From JAMCRM01 sp041685075 (GTDB lineage: Bacteria > Acidobacteriota > Terriglobia > Bryobacterales > Bryobacteraceae), in the NCBI GenBank assembly GCA_041685075.1, contig JAWLGN010000097.1:1-17067 (forward strand): a stretch of 17,067 bases of DNA, given 5' to 3'. The notes under the pieces are model-generated. The model did not search any database, was not told the DNA's origin, and saw nothing but the letters and a program-made list of their open reading frames with translations. The position numbers were made by a program, and so were the translations under genes. Below are positions 1 through 7,750 of this stretch, one piece after another. Each line of letters opens with the position of its first letter. The stretch's first letter is position 1.

Positions 1-3000
1 GGCATCGAGACTTTCGCCACGTCCAACGACGCCGGCATCTACACGATTGCCCAACTCAGAGAGGGCGAGTACACCGTACGTGCCCAGGGTCCCGGGTTCA
101 AGGAGTTCGTCGTCACCGGTTTTGCCCTCGTGGCGCGCGACCTCCGGCGTCTGGATATCACCTTGGAAGTGGGTTCGGTGGAGACCAGGGTGGAGGTGAT
201 GGGTGGCGCGACCCTCATTGAAACCGAAACTGCGCGCATCTCCGACACCCGCGACGTGGCGCAGTTGCGCGATATGCCATTGAATTCCCGCGCCATCTGG
301 GCGCAGTTGTCGCTGGTGCCGAATGTGTTGCAGGCCTCTGCCGGCTCGACGATCCGCTTCTCGGGAAGCCGGGCCAACCAGTCCTACTGGACCATCGACG
401 GCACGTCCATGAGCGACGGCAACACGGAGACGCAGATTGGTCCCCTGGCCAACTACGTGGAATCGTTCCAGGAAGTCCGCATCGACGCCTCCAACAACAC
501 GGCCGAGTTCGGCACCGTGGGCCAGGTGACGATCGTCACGAAGTCCGGCACCAACACTTTCCACGGCAGCGGGTTTGACTACTACGTCACGCCGTGGTTC
601 CGGGCTCGCAATCCCTTCGCCCTTGCCCGCGCAACCGGGATCTCGCACTTGCCCGGGGGAAGCGCCGGAGGCCCGGTGTTTATCCCCGGAGTGTACGACG
701 GCCGGAACAAGACCTTCGTCTTCGGCTCGTTCGAGAGTTTTTTGGGCAGTCAGACGACGCGCAGCTTCAGTCCGACGGTACCGCTGGCCGCGTGGCGGTC
801 GGGCGATTTCTCCGGCTTGACGACGCCGGTGCTCGATCCGCTGAGCGACCAGCCGTTCGCCGGCAACCGGATCCCAGCGGACCGGCTGAATGCCACCTCC
901 CTGGCGTTACAGGAACGCTTCTATCCCCTCCCTAACTTCGGCAATACTTCGGTGCTTGAGAACCAGAACCACCGGCAGGATCTCAGCCTGCCCGCTTTCA
1001 AGCAGAACTATTACATGATCCGCGGCGACCACCGGTTTTCGGATCGCGATACGCTGATGGGGCGATACACCCTCCAGGACTTCAAGACCGACGACTTCAT
1101 GAGCGCGCTCCCGACCTTCCCGATGGGGTACGCCACCAGGAAGAACCATGCCGCCACGGTCGCTTACACCCACATGTTCTCGCCGGTCATGATCAACGAA
1201 TTCCGCTGGGGGCTGGCCACGAACAACCTGCCGATCACGCCGCCCATCATGGGCAAGCCGCTGGTTCAGGAACTGGGGTTGCAAGGGCTTGCTCCCGACC
1301 TGCCCGATATTCCCGGCGTGCTCCAGGTCTCCTTCTCGGGGCTCGGACTGACGGCCATCGCGCAGAACAACTGGCGCAATCCGGGCGCTACCAACTACGT
1401 TCACAACATCCAGAACCACGTGAGCGTGTTCCGCGGCACCCACAATCTGAAGTTCGGCGTCAACATCGCGCGGATTGAAGGCGACAATCTCGGAGCCGAC
1501 GCGAACCTGTTCGGCAACCTGACGTTCTCGAACCGCTACACCGGCCACCCGTATGCGGATTTCCTGCTGGGCATTCCATCCACGGCGCGGCGCTCCTTCC
1601 CGCCGCTGCGGCTCGACCGCAAGCGCTGGCAGTACGACTTCTTCTTCACCGACGACTTCAAGGTGACTCCGCAGCTCACCATCAACTACGGGATTCGCTG
1701 GGAGCTTCACCCCGGCTGGCAGGAAGAGAACGGCAGGCTGGCGACCTTCGACATCGCCTCCGGCAGCATTGTCGTGCAGGACGGTTCAGCGGACAAGGTC
1801 AGTCCCCGGTTCCCCAAGAACTACGTTCCGGTTGTGGAAGCCGGAAGCGTGGGTCTGCCCGGCTCCACCATCGTCCGGACCGACCGGAACAACTTCGCGC
1901 CTCGCCTGGGGTTTGCCTACCGTCCCTGGGGCAACAACACGGTGATACGGGCCGGCTTCGGCATCTTCTTCGACCAGACCCCGCGCGAACTGACCCTCTC
2001 CAACGTTCCTTTTCTGGTGAACGAGGAGCCCTTCAACAACCCCGACCCGAACCCGGTGGTGATTCTGCCGACGGTCTTCCCCGCTGAAGGGGGCGCCGGA
2101 CCGGCCTCTATTTCGCTCCCGGCCGCGGTGAACCCAACGCTGCAGATGCCTTACAGCATGCAGTACAGCCTCACGCTCGAGCATTCGCGGTGGGACACCG
2201 GATTCCGCATGTCCTATATCGGGACCAATACGCGGCAGGGCGAATACTCCTACAACTACAACGCTCCCGTCCCGGACAGCCGGCTCTTCGTCGACAAGGC
2301 TCGTCCCTTCATGCAATACCCCGCGATCAATTACTTTACCAACGGCGCCGGCCACCAGTTCCACAGCCTCACGCTCGAGGTGGAGCGCCGCATGGCGCAG
2401 GGCCTGCAATTCCAGAGTTCGTGGGTGTGGGCTCGCGATATCGGCGACTTAGAGCGCGGCCAAAGCCTGGAGAACCCATTCGACCGGCGGCGCGAGCGCA
2501 GCGTCTGGCCCGATATTCCGACGCACCGGTACACGATGAACTGGATCTATGAACTCCCCTGGGGCCGGGGCAGGCCGTTCCTTCGCGACATCAACAGGGC
2601 TGTGGATGCCGTCATCGGGGGGTGGAGTATCAGTGGTATCTACAGCTATTACTCGGGCCAGTTCCTGACTCCCCTCTGGAGCGGACCGGACCCTACGGGG
2701 ACCGCCTTCACGTCCAGTGCCACACGCCCCATCGTGACCATCCGGCCGGATCATCTTCGGGACGCTAACCTGCCCGAGGGCCAGCGCAGCCTGACCCGCT
2801 GGTTTGACGCCTCCGCGTTTGCCGCTCCTCCGGTAGGCCGCTTCGGGACTTCCGCCAAGGGCGTCATCAAGGGGCCGCACGTGAACGTCTGGCATGTCGG
2901 GCTGTTCAAAGCGTTCAACATCACCGAGAGAGTCCGCTTCCGTTGGGAGTTGACCGGCACGAACTTCTTCAACCATCCCAACTACAACAATCCCGCCACC

Positions 3001-3120
3001 AACATTTCCCAGTTGGGATCGGTGGGCGTCATCTCCGGTGTCGGCGGGGTCAACGGGGCCTCGACGGGCGACCAGCCGGGCGCCCGGAATTTCCGGATGG
3101 GCGTGCGGTTGGACTGGTAA
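1..3120 (+). CDS. TonB-dependent receptor, Oar/CarboxypepD_reg type (5' end outside window)
   Basis: Outer-membrane beta-barrel receptor that would import a substrate using TonB energy; the substrate cannot be told from sequence. The frame is open from base 1, so the 1039 visible residues are the C-terminal part; the signal peptide and the start of the first domain lie outside. Residues 1 to about 55 are the end of a carboxypeptidase-regulatory-like fold (pattern ...TSNDAGIYTIAQLREGEYTV...). About 57-190 is a plug domain, with the typical YWTIDGTSM stretch and the later IVTKSGTNTFHGS motif. The rest is a long barrel rich in aromatic and Asn/Gly residues that ends in an aromatic Trp, as expected for BAM-inserted barrels. 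The total size fits the roughly 1100-residue acidobacterial receptors. It converges on the DUF1501 gene with a 7-bp gap and no visible terminator. A GTG at 130 is an internal codon, not the start. Family assignment is firm; the transported substrate is unknown. Confidence 0.93.
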   Translation, partial: GIETFATSNDAGIYTIAQLREGEYTVRAQGPGFKEFVVTGFALVARDLRRLDITLEVGSVETRVEVMGGATLIETETARISDTRDVAQLRDMPLNSRAIWAQLSLVPNVLQASAGSTIRFSGSRANQSYWTIDGTSMSDGNTETQIGPLANYVESFQEVRIDASNNTAEFGTVGQVTIVTKSGTNTFHGSGFDYYVTPWFRARNPFALARATGISHLPGGSAGGPVFIPGVYDGRNKTFVFGSFESFLGSQTTRSFSPTVPLAAWRSGDFSGLTTPVLDPLSDQPFAGNRIPADRLNATSLALQERFYPLPNFGNTSVLENQNHRQDLSLPAFKQNYYMIRGDHRFSDRDTLMGRYTLQDFKTDDFMSALPTFPMGYATRKNHAATVAYTHMFSPVMINEFRWGLATNNLPITPPIMGKPLVQELGLQGLAPDLPDIPGVLQVSFSGLGLTAIAQNNWRNPGATNYVHNIQNHVSVFRGTHNLKFGVNIARIEGDNLGADANLFGNLTFSNRYTGHPYADFLLGIPSTARRSFPPLRLDRKRWQYDFFFTDDFKVTPQLTINYGIRWELHPGWQEENGRLATFDIASGSIVVQDGSADKVSPRFPKNYVPVVEAGSVGLPGSTIVRTDRNNFAPRLGFAYRPWGNNTVIRAGFGIFFDQTPRELTLSNVPFLVNEEPFNNPDPNPVVILPTVFPAEGGAGPASISLPAAVNPTLQMPYSMQYSLTLEHSRWDTGFRMSYIGTNTRQGEYSYNYNAPVPDSRLFVDKARPFMQYPAINYFTNGAGHQFHSLTLEVERRMAQGLQFQSSWVWARDIGDLERGQSLENPFDRRRERSVWPDIPTHRYTMNWIYELPWGRGRPFLRDINRAVDAVIGGWSISGIYSYYSGQFLTPLWSGPDPTGTAFTSSATRPIVTIRPDHLRDANLPEGQRSLTRWFDASAFAAPPVGRFGTSAKGVIKGPHVNVWHVGLFKAFNITERVRFRWELTGTNFFNHPNYNNPATNISQLGSVGVISGVGGVNGASTGDQPGARNFRMGVRLDW

Positions 3121-3127
3121 GGACCAG

Positions 3128-4543
3128 CTACGCCACGAGTTTCTTCACCACCTCGCCTCCGACGTCGGTGAGGCGGAAGTCGCGGCCCTGAAAACGATAG
3201 GTGAGCTTGGTGTGGTCGATGCCCATCAGGTGCAGGATGGTGGCGTGGAGATCGTGCACCGAAACCGGCTCCTCCGCGATGTTGTAGCCGATGTCGTCCG
3301 TCTTCCCCACGGTGACGCCCGGCTGGATGCCGCCGCCCGCCAGCCACATGGTGAAGGCGCGCGGGTGATGGTCGCGGCCCAGAAACTTCGAGCCGCTGCG
3401 GTTTTCGTTCATGGGAGTGCGGCCGAACTCTCCGCCCCACATCACGATGGTGCTTTTGAGCAGGCCGCGCTGCTTCAGGTCCTTCACCAACGCGGCGGCG
3501 GCACGGTCTGTTTCGCGGCACAGCGAGGCGAGCTTGTTGACGATGTCCTCGTTGTTGCTCGCGCCGTGAGTGTCCCACCCGCGGTGATATAACTGCACGA
3601 AGCGCACCCCGCGCTCCACCAGCCGGCGCGCCAGCAGGCAGTTGTTGGCGAAGGACGGCTTGCCCGGCTCGGTGCCGTACATCTCGTGTATGGCCTGCGG
3701 TTCGCTGGTAATATCGGTCAACTCGGGCACGCTCGACTGCATCCGGTAGGCCATCTCGTAGGAGGCGATGCGGGTGGCGATTTCGGGATCGCCAACGTCT
3801 TCCAGGTGCGCGCGGTTCAGGTCGTTCAGCAGGTCGAGCGAGCGGCGGCGGGTTTCCGGCGCCACGCCCTTGGGATTGGAGAGGAACAGCACCGGGTCGC
3901 CCTGCGAGCGGAACTCCACCCCCTGGTAGACGGTGGGGAGGAAGCCGCTGCCCCAGCAGGACTTGCCGCCGTCCGGCTGGCTGGTTCCCGAGAGCAGCAC
4001 GACGAATCCCGGCAGATCTTTGTTCTCGGTGCCCAGCCCGTAGGTGAGCCACGCCCCGGCGCTCGGCCGCCCGATCACCTGGTGGCCGGTGTTCATGTAG
4101 ATCTGCCCCGGCGCATGGTTGAACTGCGTCGTATGCAGAGATCTCACAAACGAAACGTCGTCGGCGATGCTGGCCAGGTGCGGCAGCAGCACCGAAATCT
4201 CGGCGCCGCTCTGGCCGTGCCGGGCAAACTCGTGCGGCGAGCCGAGCAGCGTGGGGGTGCCCTTGATAAAGGCGAAGCGCTCGCCCTGGATCACGTCCTG
4301 CGGAACCGGCTGGCCGTCGTACTGAACGAGCTTGGGCTTGAAATCGAAGAGGTCGAGCTGCGAGGGCGCTCCCGCCATGAAGAGATAGATGATGCGCTTG
4401 GCCTTGGGCGCAAAGTGCGGCGGCTTCTCCTGCGCGAACAGTTTCGGGTCGAACAGCGAGGAAAGAGCCACGGAGCCGATGCCGCAGGCCGTTCGCCCGA
4501 AGAAGTGGCGGCGGGTGATCTTCTTGAGGTGCTCTGGATTCAT
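3128..4543 (-). CDS. DUF1501 family protein, Tat-exported
   Basis: A 471-residue member of the DUF1501 family, which has the alkaline phosphatase/sulfatase-like fold; no reaction is established for the family. The N-terminus carries a twin-arginine signal (TRRHFFGR at residues 10-17, followed by a small hydrophobic stretch and an AQ cleavage region near 38), so the folded protein is probably exported to the periplasm. Family-typical segments are visible: APSQLDLFD near 60, GWDTHG and GGEFGRTP in the C-terminal third, and RDHHP, whose Asp/His residues could bind metal. The ATG at 4543 has a strong AAGGAG ribosome site that overlaps the stop codon of the upstream DUF1553 frame (2 bp between genes), so translation is probably coupled. 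DUF1501 genes commonly sit directly after DUF1549/DUF1553 genes in Planctomycetota and Acidobacteriota, suggesting a shared but unknown role. Confidence 0.93.
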   Translation of the reverse strand: MNPEHLKKITRRHFFGRTACGIGSVALSSLFDPKLFAQEKPPHFAPKAKRIIYLFMAGAPSQLDLFDFKPKLVQYDGQPVPQDVIQGERFAFIKGTPTLLGSPHEFARHGQSGAEISVLLPHLASIADDVSFVRSLHTTQFNHAPGQIYMNTGHQVIGRPSAGAWLTYGLGTENKDLPGFVVLLSGTSQPDGGKSCWGSGFLPTVYQGVEFRSQGDPVLFLSNPKGVAPETRRRSLDLLNDLNRAHLEDVGDPEIATRIASYEMAYRMQSSVPELTDITSEPQAIHEMYGTEPGKPSFANNCLLARRLVERGVRFVQLYHRGWDTHGASNNEDIVNKLASLCRETDRAAAALVKDLKQRGLLKSTIVMWGGEFGRTPMNENRSGSKFLGRDHHPRAFTMWLAGGGIQPGVTVGKTDDIGYNIAEEPVSVHDLHATILHLMGIDHTKLTYRFQGRDFRLTDVGGEVVKKLVA

Positions 4544-4545
4544 CG

Positions 4546-6132
4546 TCACTCCTTGGTCAGGGTCTCGTCCAGGTTCAGCAGAACGTTGGAGATCATGGTC
4601 CAGGCGGCGGTTTCGGCGCCGCCGAGTTCCTTCGCGTCGCCGGGGTGCGCAGCGAACCAGGCGCGCTCTTTTTCGAGCCCTCCGAGAATGCGGTCGAGTT
4701 CGCCGGGCTTGGGCGGCCGCGAAACCGTGAGCCGGAAACCTTGGATAGCGCGGGAACGGTCGTCCGGCCCGCCTTCGGCAAGGATGCGGCGGGCCAGAGC
4801 TTGCGCGGCTTCGAAAAAGGCGGGGTCGTTCAGCGTCGTGAGCGCCTGCAGGGGCGTGTTGGTGCGGACGCGCCGCACGGTACAGAACTCGCGGCTGGGC
4901 GCGTCGAAGGTCAGCATCGAAGGATAGGGAGCCGTGCGGCGGACGAAGGTGTAGAGCCCGCGGCGATAGCGGTCCTCGCCGGTGCTTTCGACCCACTTAT
5001 CGTCGCTGAACGGCATATCCCAAATGCCCTCGGGCTGATACGGGAAGACGCTGGGACCGCCGATCTTGGGGCTCAGCAGGCCGCTGGCCGCCAGCGCAAG
5101 GTCGCGGATCATTTCCGCCTCCACCCGGAAGCGCGGGCCGCGCGCCAGCAGGCGGTTGTACGGGTCGCGCTCCACAAGCGCCGGGGTTGCCGCCGAGGAC
5201 TGCCGGTAGGTGGCGGACGTGACGATCAGCCGGTGCATCTCCTTCAAGCTCCACTTGCGGGCGATGAACTCGGTGGCCAGCCAGTCGAGCAGTTCGGGGT
5301 GGGAGGGCGGGTGGCCCTGGGAACCGAAATCCCCGGAGGTCTCCACAATGCCCGTGCCGAAGTACTGCTCCCAGATGCGGTTGATCGTGACGCGTGCGGT
5401 GAGGGGGTTTTCCGGGCTCACCAGCCAGCGCGCCAGCCCCAGGCGGTTGGGCATGTCGGTTTCGGCCAGCGGACCGAGCACCGCCGGGGTGCCCGCGTGT
5501 ACCGTCTCGCCCTTGCTGGTGAAGACGCCGCGGATCCGGATGGTGGCCGATGGCCGCTCAAACGACGCGGCTTCCCGGATGATCAGGGTGCTCGTAATAC
5601 CGAGGCCGTCCATCTCTTTGCGCGCCTCCCGCAGCCGCTCGCGCGCCGGCTCGAGGGATGGAGCGATCCGGCGATAGAACTCCGCGAGGCTGCGGCGCTG
5701 GTCTTCCGTGCGGGAGGCCTCCGGTACCTCGAGCAGGGGACGCAGCTTGGGCGAGATGCCCGCGACTCTGGCCGGTTCGGCGGCGTTGGTCACCGAAAGC
5801 CGGAAGTGCCCCAGCCCCTGGCCGCCGAATTCGGATCGCTGAACGATACGGATGCGCAGCACGTCGCCGGAAGCGCCGAACGGTTCAGCGGGGAAGACGA
5901 TTCTCCGCGCCATGCGCTGTTCGTCGCGCGAGGCATCCACCGTCCACAGTTGCTTGAACTTACGTTCGTTGATGCGGCCGTCGTCGGCCTTGGGTTCGAG
6001 GAGGAGCACCGGTTCGGCCCGGCCGTTACCGACGACCTCGGCATGAAACTCGGAGAGAAAGAAGTTGCCGTAGGGATCGCGGCCCGGGCCGCCGCGGGGC
6101 AGACTTTCATGAGGCAGCGCTTCGAGCAGCAC
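4546..6132 (-). CDS. DUF1553 (PSD1) C-terminal half of an interrupted cytochrome-type gene
   Basis: C-terminal part of a DUF1549/DUF1553 protein, in the same frame as the segment ending at 6175 but separated from it by two TAA codons. From the first possible start (GTG, 6132) it has 528 residues. Residues 1-115 match the middle domain of the family (LLEALPHESLPRGGPGR, then GNFFLSEF), and about 228-490 is DUF1553 (NRLGLARWLVSPENPLTARVTINRIW, GDFGSQGHPPSHPELLDWLA, TPLQALTTLNDPAF). The family function is unknown. No good ribosome site precedes the GTG, nor the ATG at 5913; an ATG at 5613 has GGGAGG 11 bases upstream and would give a 354-residue DUF1553-only protein. The simplest reading is the distal part of a gene broken by stops, or one expressed by readthrough, rather than an independent gene. 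The stop lies 2 bp before the DUF1501 start. Confidence 0.75.
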   Translation of the reverse strand: MLLEALPHESLPRGGPGRDPYGNFFLSEFHAEVVGNGRAEPVLLLEPKADDGRINERKFKQLWTVDASRDEQRMARRIVFPAEPFGASGDVLRIRIVQRSEFGGQGLGHFRLSVTNAAEPARVAGISPKLRPLLEVPEASRTEDQRRSLAEFYRRIAPSLEPARERLREARKEMDGLGITSTLIIREAASFERPSATIRIRGVFTSKGETVHAGTPAVLGPLAETDMPNRLGLARWLVSPENPLTARVTINRIWEQYFGTGIVETSGDFGSQGHPPSHPELLDWLATEFIARKWSLKEMHRLIVTSATYRQSSAATPALVERDPYNRLLARGPRFRVEAEMIRDLALAASGLLSPKIGGPSVFPYQPEGIWDMPFSDDKWVESTGEDRYRRGLYTFVRRTAPYPSMLTFDAPSREFCTVRRVRTNTPLQALTTLNDPAFFEAAQALARRILAEGGPDDRSRAIQGFRLTVSRPPKPGELDRILGGLEKERAWFAAHPGDAKELGGAETAAWTMISNVLLNLDETLTKE

Positions 6133-6171
6133 GCCGGTGATACCGCCGGCGGCGAGCGGCGCGTCGATGAT

Positions 6172-6177
6172 TTATTA
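6172..6177 (-). other. Two adjacent in-frame TAA codons interrupting the DUF1549/DUF1553 frame
   Basis: On the minus strand the frame reads ...Asn-Pro-Asn-Ala-Asp-TAA-TAA-Ile-Ile-Asp-Ala-Pro-Leu... The two flanking segments are in the same frame (7551 minus 6132 is a multiple of three), so this is not a simple one-base frameshift. Residues on both sides read as continuous family sequence, so the two stops replace about two residues. See the first finding for the possible explanations. Confidence 0.9.
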
Positions 6178-7551
6178 GTCCGCGTTCGGGTTGGCGCCGC
6201 TCGCCATGATGGAGCCGTCCGGCTGTTCCCGCAGCGTCGTGCCGCTGCTGGAGCGGAGCGTGGCGGCATCGAGCGGCGTCCAGTCCGCAGCCGCGGCGCG
6301 GATGCCCTCCTCCCAACGCGCCTGCTCAGCCGCGAGTTCGCTGGTGCCGGTCCCGAGCAACGCTTCGAGCTTCTCAATCTCCGCCTGCAATTCCTTGCGC
6401 CGGGACTCCTGCTCCGGAGTGGGAAGCTCCAGAACCGGCTCGATGTACTTCACCGAGGTATCGCCATAGCGGCGCTCGATACGTTCGGTATTACTGAAGA
6501 AGGCCATCAGCCGGTAGTAATCCTTCTGGGTGAAAGGATCGAACTTATGGTCGTGGCACTGGGCGCAGGCGATGGTGCTGCCGAGCCAGGTGGTGGCCGT
6601 GGTGTTGACGCGGTCCACCAGGTTCTCCCAGTGGGCCTCGTCCTTATCGACGCCGCCCTCTTCGTTGAACATGGTGTTGCGATGGAAGCCTGTGGCGATG
6701 AGTTGTGAGGGACCCGCCTCGGGGAGCATGTCTCCGGCGATCTGCTCGATGGTAAAGCGGTCGAAGGGCATGTCGCGGTTGAACGCGTCGATCACCCAGT
6801 CGCGGTACTTCCAGATCGAGCGGCGGCGGTCCTTTTCGTAACCGTTGGTGTCGGCATAACGGGCGAGGTCCAGCCAGAGCCGGGCCCAGCGCTCGCCGTA
6901 GTGCGGCGACGCCAGCAGGCGGTCGACCAGCCGCTCCCAGGCGCCGGGCGCGGTGTCCTGAAGGAAGGCTTCCACTTCGGCGGGCGTGGGCGGCAGGCCG
7001 ATAAGGTCCAGGCTCACGCGGCGGATGAGCGTCTCCCGCGGCGCGTCGGGCGATGGCGCCAGGCCCTCCTTTTCCAGCCGCGCCAGGACGAAGGCGTCGA
7101 TCGGGTTTTTCACCCACTCGGCGTTTTTCGGCTGCGGGACCGGCGGCCGCTCCGGCTTGATGTAGGCCCAGTGCTTCAGGGGCTTGGCCGGAGTTTCGGC
7201 GGGTTCGTCCGGCCAGGGCGCGCCGGCGTCGATCCACCGCGCCAGCAGTTCGATCTGGGCTCGACTGAGCGGTTCACCGGTGAGCGGCATCCGCGGCCCG
7301 GAGGCCGTGCCGGAAACCCGTTGGATCAGGCGGCTCTCGCGGCTGCGGCCGGGTTGAATGGCGCGCAGTGCATCCTTACGGCTATCCAGGTGGAACTGCC
7401 CGCTGCCCTGAGCCGAGGAGTGGCAGGGCATGCAGGAGGAGCGAAAGATCGGCTGGATGTCGCGGCGGAAGTCCACGGGCGCCGGTTGCGCCACGGCCCT
7501 GAATGCAACCAGGAGCAGACAGGCCGAACCCAGCCCCAGGGTACGCAGCAT
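6175..7551 (-). CDS. PSCyt1-DUF1549 N-terminal half of an interrupted cytochrome-type gene
   Basis: A 458-residue N-terminal portion of a planctomycete-type cytochrome protein. Residues 1-22 are a Sec signal peptide (MLRTLGLGSACLLLVAFRAVAQ). A short cytochrome-c-like domain follows with CMPCH at 40-44, a CxxCH heme-attachment motif. DUF1549 spans about 145-345 (LIRRVSLDLIGLPPTPAEVEAFL, YGERWARLWLDLARYADTNGYEKD, and a second CxxCH, CAQCH, at 329-333). A short, charged, possibly coiled segment lies near 378-420. The ATG at 7551 is preferred over upstream starts because of the signal peptide and a GGAGGG site 7 bases upstream. The frame ends in TAA TAA, where homologous proteins continue; with the downstream frame the total is about 1000 codons, the normal size for PSCyt1-DUF1549-DUF1553 proteins. 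First gene of a minus-strand unit leading to DUF1501. Confidence 0.8.
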   Translation of the reverse strand: MLRTLGLGSACLLLVAFRAVAQPAPVDFRRDIQPIFRSSCMPCHSSAQGSGQFHLDSRKDALRAIQPGRSRESRLIQRVSGTASGPRMPLTGEPLSRAQIELLARWIDAGAPWPDEPAETPAKPLKHWAYIKPERPPVPQPKNAEWVKNPIDAFVLARLEKEGLAPSPDAPRETLIRRVSLDLIGLPPTPAEVEAFLQDTAPGAWERLVDRLLASPHYGERWARLWLDLARYADTNGYEKDRRRSIWKYRDWVIDAFNRDMPFDRFTIEQIAGDMLPEAGPSQLIATGFHRNTMFNEEGGVDKDEAHWENLVDRVNTTATTWLGSTIACAQCHDHKFDPFTQKDYYRLMAFFSNTERIERRYGDTSVKYIEPVLELPTPEQESRRKELQAEIEKLEALLGTGTSELAAEQARWEEGIRAAAADWTPLDAATLRSSSGTTLREQPDGSIMASGANPNAD

Positions 7552-7750
7552 CACTTTCCCTCCGGCCGCGTTGCGCGGCACGCATGGCCGCGTGGCCGCG
7601 GCATGCATTCAAGTATATACGCCAGGATGCGGGCGGGGAATACGGCGAAAGCCGGCCGCTTGAAGGTTAACAACCGCCTGCAACCGGCGCCACGCGCCGG
7701 TGCACTGGCACCGCACGTGCGGGAGTGAATGTTCCAGAGGAGAGTTCACC
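7552..7750. promoter_or_regulatory. Divergent intergenic region between the DUF1549 gene and the BON-SRPBCC gene
   Basis: The 199-bp gap separates divergently transcribed genes, so promoters in both directions are expected. What can be seen: a perfect 8-bp direct duplication TGGCCGCG at 7585-7592 and 7593-7600; the only AT-rich patch, GTATATAC at 7613-7620, a palindrome that could serve as a -10 element in either direction; and a cluster of overlapping hairpins at 7684-7722 near the BON-SRPBCC start. I see no convincing -35/-10 pair, so promoter positions are inference. Confidence 0.45.
7684..7722. repeat. Three overlapping palindromes in the leader of the BON-SRPBCC gene
   Basis: Three perfect inverted repeats overlap within 39 bp. 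CCGGCGC (7684-7690) pairs with GCGCCGG (7694-7700) over a 3-base loop. CGGTGC (7698-7703) pairs with GCACCG (7708-7713) over a 4-base loop. CCGCACGTGCGG (7711-7722) is a 12-bp palindrome. They share bases, so the neighbouring hairpins are mutually exclusive in RNA. They lie 29-67 bases before the start codon, upstream of the ribosome site. Confidence 0.6.

Noticed and set aside
3121..3127. Terminator between the first TonB receptor and the DUF1501 gene
   Set aside because: The gap is only 7 bp and neither gene end shows a clear hairpin with a T run.
6172..6177. Recoding of TAA as an amino acid, or genome-wide stop reassignment
   Set aside because: TAA ends other intact genes in this window, and known selenocysteine and pyrrolysine recoding uses TGA and TAG. 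Local readthrough remains open, but reassignment is not supported.
4645..6708. A 687-codon open frame on the plus strand
   Set aside because: It lies antisense to the DUF1549/DUF1553 gene, whose minus-strand translation has clear family motifs. Its own translation is low-complexity Arg/Gly/Ala-rich with no recognisable domain, as expected for GC-rich shadow frames.
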